Part shown: piece after piece, positions 21,471 to 29,535 of the stretch
Position numbering within the stretch: the first letter of the stretch is position 1
Layout: each line of letters opens with the position of its first letter
Assembly (NCBI GenBank): GCA_002077065.1
Contig: NAJO01000003.1
Coordinates: forward strand, 620,001 to 684,000
Direction of reading: 5' to 3'
Length of the DNA stretch: 64,000 nucleotides
DNA from: Cryoendolithus antarcticus
Taxonomy: Eukaryota > Ascomycota > Dothideomycetes > Cladosporiales > Cladosporiaceae
The notes under the pieces: model-generated
What the model was told of the DNA's origin: nothing
Database searches by the model: none
The model's input: only the letters and a program-made list of their open reading frames with translations
Position numbers and translations under genes: made by a program

Positions 21471-22481
21471 TGTCGTCGATGTAACAAGATCAGAGGGTGA
21501 GGCTGTTGTAGCAAGGTCCGGCTTGTGAAATCAAATGATCTCTTAGGCAGGGAGAGGCGTGGAAGTGACTAGTCATCAGATCGGACTGGACTCGGCGATA
21601 AGATAAGCTTAAGCATATATCTAAGGCACCGTGGGCTGAAATGACGCAGTGAACTGAAGCTCTTCTCGAGAAATGTGAATAATCCTTTGCTGATGCAAGT
21701 GCGGCTGCAAGGCTCAATCGCTGTGATACACTGTTCATGACAAGACAAACGCCAAACTCTGCTCTCCCTCACTGAATTTGCAAGTCACATGCGCAATTGC
21801 AAGTGTACAGATAGTCGCACAAGAGCTTTCCGACTTTGTGAGAGAAAGCGGAGGTTGGCACATGCTGACTGTCTGACGTACGAACAGGCACAAGTTGTAT
21901 CTTGTAATGAACGTGGTGGCAACACAAGTGTCCTTTGCCCTTTGAGCAGTGTCTTTTGAGAGAGTGCCCGCGCGAAGCCAAAAGATCATTGACGGACTCG
22001 CTGAACCAGTCGCCACAGTGATTCGAGGTCATGTAGTGTTTGCGGAAGACAGCTACCTTGCATTAACGGCATACATCGGCCTCCCACCGATCTAGTACAT
22101 GTCATTCTCATCGCCGCAGCTCAGTCTATAGTTTCTATAACAACGAGCATTCATCATGGAGATAAGCAGCCTTCTATTTGCTTAGCTGAAATGGGCATCG
22201 CAACCGGGTGCGTTCCTCCTCTGTCTTCGGCATTGTTGTACTGTCAAGATCCGCTATGCGGTCTAGAGGACATAGACGAGGCATCTGCGCTCAATAAGCC
22301 ATCAATTCGAACTGGAAACCCTTCCAGACGAGCATAAGATATAGCACGATACTCTCATAGCGCCCAACCCCTCTGCATCTGGAGCGGTCGAAGGAGGTAT
22401 GATTGAGGGTTCCTCCGAGCATGACTGCGCGGCATCTCCTGTCGCACCAAAGCTGACCCTGCTATAACAGTCGCTCCAACA
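21471..22481. other. Gene-poor region, left edge of the accessory island
   Basis: About 1 kb with short overlapping frames only and no domain or convincing splice structure. It should include the HUL5 promoter. A GTATGA donor-like site near 22397 could belong to a 5' exon of the zinc-cluster locus that follows. Confidence 0.5.
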
Positions 22482-23143
22482 ATGGCCACGAAGAGCGCAA
22501 ATGATGTACGAGAGGATTCGATCTTCGACGTGATAGACTAGCAAGCTTACGACAACGCATCGGAACCACCTGCGCCTGCTGAGGCAGATGAGACTATCTA
22601 CGATGCGGAAGCAGATCTCTCACAGCTGGAAGCCTTTCACCAATCGCCTGAAGACGTTGCTAATCATGTAGGGCCGCCCGAGATCGCCTTAGGATTGCCG
22701 CTGATTCCGAGAGAGCCTATCGCATCGCCTCCAACAGCCACGACTACAGGCGAGACAATGCAGCCTCGCTACAGTGTTTGTCACTTCGCAAATGCATCGC
22801 ATGCTACAAGCGCAGGAATGATAACATACGCAAGATTGCGTGCGATCTTGGGCATCCTTGCTCGGACTGTATGATCCACGACACCAGGTGCGAATACGCC
22901 TACGGCGCCACGTAGGAAGTGGTCGAGAATCTGATTTCCAGAGTGGACGAGGGCGTGTCACTATCTTCCACTGGGCCTGAGATAGTGCACACCACGTCCA
23001 CCTTCTTCGACGGAAGAGCTTCGGGTCACGGTAACGCTGGTCCTGCGTGCCGCCAATGCAATCAGCGACCTACGAAGTGCGACCGTGGGCGGCCCTGCGG
23101 TAGGTGTGTCATGTGGAAAGTGGTGTGCGAGTACGATGGCTGA
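22482..23143 (+). pseudogene. Zn2Cys6 transcription factor remnant with two clusters
   Basis: From an ATG at 22482 a frame runs through an acidic, proline-rich stretch typical of transcription-factor N-termini, interrupted by one TAG at 22539. The frame then shifts before a first zinc cluster: CIAC at 22793-22804, then CDLGHPCSDC and CEY, with 12 instead of 6 residues between its second and third cysteines. After a second in-frame TAG (22913) the same frame continues into a complete second cluster, ACRQCNQRPTKCDRGRPCGRC..CEY, ending at TGA 23141. Two readings are possible. It may be a decayed gene with stops, a frameshift and an insertion. Or it may be a multi-exon gene in which a frame-compatible intron (for example 22668-22774) removes the shift. 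The cluster identities are firm; the gene's state is not. Confidence 0.6.
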
Positions 23144-23848
23144 AGTTGAGAGTGAAGGGCTCCGTGATACGAACTGTCTACCTAAGTGGCCATCGATTGC
23201 ACAGCGCTGACAAGGCTTCGAGTCGAGCTACCACCGGGAGCGGCAGATTTTTTCAAGATCGTTGTAACTCAAGCAATCTCTCCTCGGTACAGTGAATGAA
23301 CAGTTCTCTACACAAGCGCAGCCAGAGTAGCACAAGCACGAGTAGGGATATGGAACAGCAGAGGTGGAAAGTGAAGGTCAAGTTGACGCATTGGGACGTG
23401 AGACCAGTCTCGTCCTTGCAGACTCCCTCGCCAAGAGCCCATTCTCATGCAATCTCGCAGCACCTAGGTTCCAAGGCTGCGCAAGGCCTGATAACTGACA
23501 TAACTCCGCGTCCTCCAATGTCCGGAATAGGCTGCTGCTTCTGCTTCACTTACTGCAACAGGTATAGCATGCGTCACTCGTGAGAGAATGATGTAGACTA
23601 CAATTGTGAACGCCGCGTCGATTCTCTCAGCGCCGCGGTACTGTTTCTTACCGCTGTGGCTGGGCTCATGTGAGTACTACCTATGTTATGAGTTTTAGGA
23701 CATGCTCTCCACGTCGATAGCGCTCACGATCGGGGCTCCGCAGATAGTTGCATAAACGACTCGGAAAGCGAAGTTACCTGCATGCATTGAAACGGCTAAG
23801 CATGCATGTACTGCGCTGATTCCAACGCGCTTACCACCAATTCGGTTC
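23144..23848. other. Intergenic region after the zinc-cluster remnant
   Basis: About 700 bp with fragments of open frame but no recognisable domain. Its right part (from about 23610) is the first copy of a duplicated upstream region. Confidence 0.45.
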
Positions 23849-23880
23849 ATGTATCTGCTTCGTACGCAACTATACCATCT
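23610..23880 (+). repeat. Diverged duplicate of an upstream region, copy 1
   Basis: Aligned by eye with 24600-24870. Shared ordered blocks include AGCGCTxxCGAT, CTxCxGCAGA, GCATGC, and TCTGCTTxxTxCGCAACTxTAxCAT just before the start region. Divergence is substantial, but the order is kept over about 270 bp. Confidence 0.6.
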
Positions 23881-24534
23881 TTACCTGGGACAAGAGCCTG
23901 TCTTGCCTACCACCGGCGGAATGACAGACACTCGGCCACAGCCAATCAACGTGCCTCGAGGTAGCAACGCAACGTATGGTCCCGTACCAAGAGAAGATCA
24001 TCTCTTTGGCATCGAAGGTCTGGCGGTCGCTCCGACACCTATCGTCGTGTGAGACACCCAGCGCTGATGACCACTGTCGATTGACACTGACCCCACACAT
24101 TCAGCGACTCGTTCCTATCTGTTCTCCTTCGCGGCCAGATTGAGAAGTCTGGCCCAACAGCTGGGAGCGAGATACAAGACGCAGACTTGGCAAGTGCAAC
24201 ACTAGACATCACGGTTTCCACAGCGTACGCCGACAGTCAGGTCGACGAGCCATGGACAGTCACCATACCGCTACTGACAAGACCGTGGCGGCCAGACGCG
24301 CACATCGCCATTCGCGACAAGGACGGGGCGCATGTCGAGCAACTCACGACGGACGGATCCAACGATATCCTGGCCGATATGTCTCTCTTGAGTACATTCA
24401 CTCACACCGGCGTCTGGAAGTTCCAGTTCGTCGCGCGGCTCGCTGATGACAGGTGTCTGTTTGCCATCAGTCTGACACAGTATCTGAAGGGCGGAATCGA
24501 GCAGCCGCCGGCACCGAGGGTGCCTGTCTCTTAG
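23849..24534 (+). CDS. Two-exon hypothetical protein, unknown family
   Basis: Exons are 23849-24048 and 24105-24534; the 56-nt intron has donor GTGAGA, branch site CACTGAC and acceptor ATTCAG. Splicing joins PTPIV to VDSFLSVLLRGQ in one frame, giving 209 residues, or 185 from the second ATG at 23921. I do not recognise the family. The C-terminal about 140 residues look like a compact beta-rich domain (alternating hydrophobic strands such as TLDITVSTAY, EPWTVTIPLL, HTGVWKFQFVARL). There is no signal peptide or membrane segment. It lies downstream of the first copy of the duplicated upstream region, at the place that holds the start codon of the unrelated gene at 24865. It could be a lineage-specific gene; expression is unknown. 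Confidence 0.5.
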
Positions 24535-24864
24535 TGCAAGTTGGGTGGTCGCTAGGTGCTGCGTGAGCACGGCGCAGTAAGAAGTACCATCATCTAAGCC
24601 GTATCGATCTCACCAGCACTGCGAGGCAGCACTTCATTGCCGCGGCTGAGCTGACAGGATCACTGTCTATGACTCAGGTTTTGACGACGCTCTTGACATC
24701 AGCAGCGCTTGCGATAGTGCTTCTGCAGACGATCACATAGCATAGGCGCGAAGCTAAATTACTGGCATGCTCATGACCGGCGCAGCATATTGCGCCAATT
24801 TCGATACTCGCCTCCCAAATGCGGTCCGTAGATCTGCTTTCTGCGCAACTGTATCATTCTCACC
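24535..24864. other. Upstream region of the paralog gene at 24865
   Basis: 330 bp consisting mostly of copy 2 of the duplicated region; no coding frame. Confidence 0.5.
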
Positions 24865-24870
24865 ATGTCA
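24600..24870 (+). repeat. Diverged duplicate of an upstream region, copy 2
   Basis: Partner of 23610-23880, about 990 bp further on in direct orientation. In this copy the conserved block ends in CACCATG, the start codon of the next gene; in copy 1 the matching bases read TACCTGG, without an ATG. Confidence 0.6.
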
Positions 24871-25659
24871 AATCGCAGGGACGCATCGACCGAGGCGACC
24901 GTAAACAGCATACCTGGCGCTGAACTTGCACCGATCTGGCCCTTCCAGCAGCGCATCCGGCAATTCCACCCGCGGGCGAGGCCGCCTAATGATGGTGCGG
25001 CTACATCTTCTCATCAATGGCCCATCACTTCGCATTATGGGCCCATGAATCGACCGCAGCCTCATTCACGCATCCTCCAATACAATGGAGGTAAATGGCG
25101 TCTCAGCGAACCATGCCGCCGGGACGACCCTCGCCTGACGGCTTTGATTCCACCTAAGCACAAGAAGCGACTGACTTTTATGCGCACTCCATGTCTAGGC
25201 TTTGGCTACCCATCGTCAGGAGGCATTCTTGTGATATACCCAACTCTAGTGGATTTGCTGTATCTGTCTCTCTCCCGCTTCGAGCCTTGCCAAAGTTCGC
25301 CTAATATCATAGACGAGGACGAGTTCTGCGACCGTATGCGCCGGATTGGCGCAGGCTGGTGGTCAAGCGAAACGGATTGGGCGGAGGCCGAGTCCGGTCT
25401 CAGGGAGAAGACCGCTAAGGAGAAGGAGAAGTTGGTCTTCGGGTGGCCTGAAGATGGGTTCGGCGTATGGGTTTTGCGACTTCTAGCTCCAGACGACTTC
25501 CCGCGGAACTTTGGGATGCTTGACTTTGGGATGAGTATGTCCGAGAAGATTCATGTGATGCGTTCATTCGTCGCTGAGTACGTGGAAGAAGCAAGGATGG
25601 CAGATTTTGGTATCTCCCCACCAGCAAGCAATGCTAGCACTCGAGGCGCAGCGAGCTGA
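24865..25659 (+). CDS. Hypothetical protein, paralog A of a local pair
   Basis: 264-residue intronless frame starting at an ATG with good context (CACCATG). No known domain recognised. The N-terminal about 90 residues are polar and proline-rich. The C-terminal half has a characteristic FCDRMRRIGAGWWSSET, then a charged lysine/glutamate linker, FGWPEDGFGVWVLRL and MSMSEKIHVMRSFVAEYV. All of these blocks recur in order in the gene at 26140, so the two are tandem paralogs. There is no signal peptide or membrane helix, so it is probably intracellular. A lineage-restricted family is inferred; function unknown. Confidence 0.65.
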   Translation: MSNRRDASTEATVNSIPGAELAPIWPFQQRIRQFHPRARPPNDGAATSSHQWPITSHYGPMNRPQPHSRILQYNGGKWRLSEPCRRDDPRLTALIPPKHKKRLTFMRTPCLGFGYPSSGGILVIYPTLVDLLYLSLSRFEPCQSSPNIIDEDEFCDRMRRIGAGWWSSETDWAEAESGLREKTAKEKEKLVFGWPEDGFGVWVLRLLAPDDFPRNFGMLDFGMSMSEKIHVMRSFVAEYVEEARMADFGISPPASNASTRGAAS

Positions 25660-26139
25660 CCGCAGTCGGACACACTTTGAGAGGTAGGGCGTGATACAAA
25701 CGTACATAGAAGGAAGAGTCCGTCTGACCGATCTCTCATGAACGCTGCATAGCGTGTCCGCGAGTACGAGTACGAAGATAGCAGCAGGACTGCAATCTAG
25801 ACTTCTGGGAAAGCGTCGTGAACAGGCGACATCTTGGCCTATGACTAGGTCTCCTGCCCTTGTATATATGATCAATCAAAGCCGTGTCGATGCACGCACA
25901 CTCGGCTGCGGTTCAGCGCGACAGATTAACCCGACTCTGCTTCTGTGGAGAGGTGTAGTGACATGGAAGAAGCAGTATGACACACACTGTGACTCATACA
26001 TCACAACGGGGAAGATCCGTGCCTACCAATTGACAAACCGGTCTCGTTTGTTGATTTCCATCAGCGAAGATTCCATCGCCTCCATGTATCCGCCACATCA
26101 GCCCCACCATGCCACATGGCAGTTGTCCAGACGTCGTGA
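25660..26139. other. Region between paralogs
   Basis: About 480 bp. A plus-strand frame crosses it (25754-26272) but has no similarity to paralog A and overlaps the start of paralog B in another frame; I do not support it as a gene. Confidence 0.45.
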
Positions 26140-26772
26140 GAACTTGAACTCGAGTCCGAAGACTCGAGTTCATCAGAAAACTTCGACTCCGACGTCCGGT
26201 GTACACTGGGCGACAACACTACCATCTACGCACTCCAGCCTCCGAATCAACGCACTGTGTTCTACCGCATAGGACAATGCCGCATCCATGGCCATCCTTC
26301 CATCGGTGGTGTCCTCATCATAGACAAGGCAAACTTAGTCGATATGCTCTTCCTAGGAATCCCGCGTCTTGTCTCCAGTGATCGCACCGAAGATGCAGCA
26401 GCAGAAGACGCGTTCTGCGACCTGATGAGACGTCTAGGTGCGGTATGGTGGCGATCTGAGACTGCGTGGCATCGATGGCACAGTCGTGGCAAACACGGCG
26501 ACTCTACTGATGAAGAGGAGTCTGAGGGCGAGATCGAGCGTGAGAAGAACATCAAGGTTGTTACCTTCGGGTGGCCGTCTGATGGCATTGGAGTCTGGAG
26601 CTTACGGCATGACAACGACTGGCAGAATCCGAAAGACCTTTGTAGGCTGGACTATGCAATGAACATGGATGAGAGAATCCAGGTCTTGAAGGAGTATGAT
26701 GCTGAATTCGTGGAGGATCCATCGCAAGTGGAGGAGCTGCGGTATGGGCAGAACGAGCAGAGAGGCGAGTAA
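26140..26772 (+). CDS. Hypothetical protein, paralog B, 5' end unclear
   Basis: The open frame begins right after a TGA at 26137-26139 and has no ATG before the conserved region; a GTG at 26257 is the first start-like codon. Conserved blocks match paralog A: GGVLIIDKANLVDMLFLGIPR versus its GGILVIYPTLVDLLYLSLSR, FCDLMRRLGAVWWRSET, FGWPSDGIGVWSLR and MNMDERIQVLKEYDAEFVED. Upstream, a serine/aspartate-rich stretch (SEDSSSSENFDSD) reads in frame. Either a 5' exon is missed or the gene has lost its start. An ATG at 26084 is in another frame and would need a splice or a frameshift. Function unknown. Confidence 0.5.
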   Translation, partial: ELELESEDSSSSENFDSDVRCTLGDNTTIYALQPPNQRTVFYRIGQCRIHGHPSIGGVLIIDKANLVDMLFLGIPRLVSSDRTEDAAAEDAFCDLMRRLGAVWWRSETAWHRWHSRGKHGDSTDEEESEGEIEREKNIKVVTFGWPSDGIGVWSLRHDNDWQNPKDLCRLDYAMNMDERIQVLKEYDAEFVEDPSQVEELRYGQNEQRGE

Positions 26773-27132
26773 GTCCTGTTCTTGATCGCATAGCGATCAT
26801 CGCTTTGGCAAGTCGAAAGAACGCGCACCAGGCTGGAGGCCATCCGGAGGAGGTCGTTGTAGCGGCTGATCTAAGGGGCCATGAATCTCCTTCATCTTAC
26901 AATTCATGTGCCCGGACAGATACTAGCCAGCTGCAGCAGCACAGCATCAGAGTGCGACAACTAAGTCACCGAGCTTGTCAGGCAGCGAATACACTCCATT
27001 TCTGCTCAGTGACAGCAAACGCCTGTATTGGCTGCCATGGGCTCGCTGATAAATGCGCAAGACTGTTTGGATGATCGGCAAGGCGAGTCGATGCTGAGCT
27101 GGATAGTATTGCGCCTTCCAGCCCTCTACTTC
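26773..27132. other. Intergenic region
   Basis: 360 bp between paralog B and the ankyrin gene (convergent). Nothing supported. Confidence 0.5.
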
Positions 27133-28275
27133 TCACTTCTGTGTTTGTCTCAGCACTGCTAACAGTGCCTTCATCTCCTCCCTCCTCTGCATGACTTCCG
27201 GCCGACGCAGTAAGTCATCTTCCTCGAGCTCCCACATAGCCTCGTCCTCACCTTCAGGCGTTCCAGCTAGTCTCCGAGCCTCGCGATCGTCCACCACTTT
27301 GATTGCGGCAGTCGGATCAACGCCTCTTCTCAGACACAATCTGGCAGCGTCCACTCTGTTATGTTCCACAGCGTAGCTGAACGCAGTGTCGATACTCGCG
27401 CCTGCGTCAAGTAGTGGCTCAAGCGCACACAACATCGGACCAGGGGAGTTGTAGTGCCCTACAATTGCGTTGTATAGAACACCACAGTCGATCCAGCCAG
27501 TAATACCGTAAGCGTCTTGCCATCGCTTGATCCCGTTCGCGTTCGCACCGCGCTTCAGCAAGTGCTGGACAGCCATAAGGCTTGGGTGATGGATTGCGGC
27601 ATGGAGCGGACCACCAGAGTCAGGCGCATGGTGGAAGTAGTCCCGAAGAGTTTCATTATCGAAGTTCACGTCCATATGGTGCACGTCTACGAGGTGGTCA
27701 ATCATGGTCACAGTCTTCTCGGGATCCTTGCATCTGGAGACGGAGTGAAGCGGGAGACTACGCAGAGGGTCCGCTCCGCGAGCTACTACGTGATCGAAGA
27801 GCTCAATATTTCCTGTAGCTCTGATACTGTTCAGGACCTTCAGGGAGTGCTCGATCGGTCCGTATAAGTAGCTACTGTTCTCCTCTCGATCGTGGTCCGT
27901 ACGATCAGCATCGATGCCTTGTTCTAACAGCCAACAGAGTATCCTTGGGGAGTCTGCAAAGTCCCTGCGACCTTGTGAGACATCGATATCTTACCATTTG
28001 GTGGAAGATCACGTACCGTAAGGCGCAATGGCCATTCGTTCTGACGTCAAGTCCAGACTCAACCAGGGCGGCCAAAGCGATTGAGGAATCAGGGTCTTTG
28101 ACGTGCTCGCGAACTCGGTTCCGAATATCGAACTGACTCGGGGCACTCGGTACCTGTTGATCCGCAGCTACGGCCTTGCGAAAAGCCGGATCTTCGATAG
28201 CACATATCTTGCAGCGAGTTTGACGACCTGATCGGTGTTCTGCGCAGAGTTGTTGAGGGTCCGGTCAATTTTCAT
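27133..28275 (-). CDS. Ankyrin-repeat protein
   Basis: Ankyrin units are visible as IELFDHVVARGADPLRSLPL, PLHAAIHHPSLMAVQHLLK with RGANANG, and EPLLDAGASIDTAFSYAV with ARLCLRRGVDPT. Supported exons are 28153-28017 and 27964-27133, joined by a 52-nt intron (GTACGT..CGCAG) that restores ALRDFADSPRILCWLLEQ. The 5' end is weaker. An ATG at 28275 fits in frame if a 74-nt intron (28227-28154) with a poor GTCGTC donor is removed, giving 338 residues. The last 40 residues are charged and helical. Ankyrin stacks bind proteins; no enzyme domain is attached. Function unknown. Confidence 0.6.
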
Positions 28276-29535
28276 TCGAATGTTCTGGGAAAGACATCTG
28301 GAAGATCCGGCCCGCGAAGGAGCGTGGAAGTGAGAAACGCACCTGCACTCGGCGATGTCGTGTGAGAGAATCTCGTGGCTGCTGAGCGTGCAAAGTGTGA
28401 AGTGGTCTGACTTACCTCACTGCAAGCGTGCGGCGTATCGGTGTCGTCATGTGTTCAAAGGCATCTCTGATTCGCTACAATGTCATCTTCCTCGCATGGC
28501 TTCCTCGCTTCATGTTCGATTGTGTTGCGCAGCAGTCATGTGGCAGCTCGTGCACAGCGAGCGAAGGAGCGGAACCAGACCAGTTTGTCCGCTTCCAATT
28601 GCTCCTCTGTCGCTCATCCTCGGGTAAGATGCCTCTCGACTCGGTCGCCTCACCCCATGTAGGTCTCCTCGAAGAGCAATCTAGGTACTAAAGAAGCTGC
28701 CATCGCTGACCTCGACCACGCGTAGCTAAGCAGCTCGACCATCGTGAGCTTTGACACAGCCCGGGCGCTGAGAAGCTGCATCTTTGCGAAGGCCCCTCAT
28801 GGTCTAGCATGTGTTACCGGCTCTCCCAGTGCTCCGACGCTGCTACTATCGGTGCCGCCAAGTCCTGCATCAACAGCCTCACAGCGTCAAGTTAACAGCT
28901 TCGCGTGAGGTCAAGCCAAAGGCTTCGGGATAAGGTCCGCTAAGGTGAACCTTATTCCTCCAGCAGCGAAATAGATTTCAGCCGCAACAACACCACCCCT
29001 GTGCAGTATACCCTGGCAGTCTTATCTCTCAGTGGAGCTAATCAACCTGATCGTGCTAATGATCTCGACACCCGAACATGAAGTCCGAAATGAGGAAGCG
29101 GCAGTCGCTTCCAGTTGCAGGTTACACGGCATGGTTCTGCCCTACAATCAGTTACGGTGGAACGTTTGACCTGTCGCACACAGAGAGCAGTGAGATACGG
29201 CGGTATTTGACCGTGCGCGGTACCTGATAGGCGCAACACAGCAAGGGATTGATCTGCTACCAGGGTGCATCTTGAGTCGCGTGTCACAGAATGGCCAATG
29301 CCTGTTGGCTCGCCTTCAGCTGTCGCTCCACGGAAAGCCAAACAGAGCATGCCCTTGCCGGCATGTTACATAGCAGTCGCAGCCCTCTGTCTTTCCCCTA
29401 CAGCCATGTTTTCCCCTCCCCTTGATTGACCATCGTGCTGCTTAGCAGTGGTCAATATTGACTGCGTTCACGGGGTGAGGAAGTCAGCACACGGCTCACC
29501 CAAATAGCCACGCGTGTCACTCGGCCAATTACGCG
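28276..29535. other. Gene-poor region, right edge of the accessory island
   Basis: About 1.26 kb. Short frames on both strands (for example 28428-28691 plus and 29042-29350 minus) have no domain and no convincing splice structure. Nothing else supported. Confidence 0.5.

Noticed and set aside
22506..22541. A 36-nt intron (GTACGA..CTAG) that would remove the first stop of the zinc-cluster locus
   Set aside because: Shorter than any credible fungal intron and without a branch site; kept as a stop or as the acceptor of a longer intron instead.
25754..26272. 172-codon plus-strand ORF between the paralogs
   Set aside because: Different frame from paralog B, no similarity to paralog A, no domain; starts are not supported.
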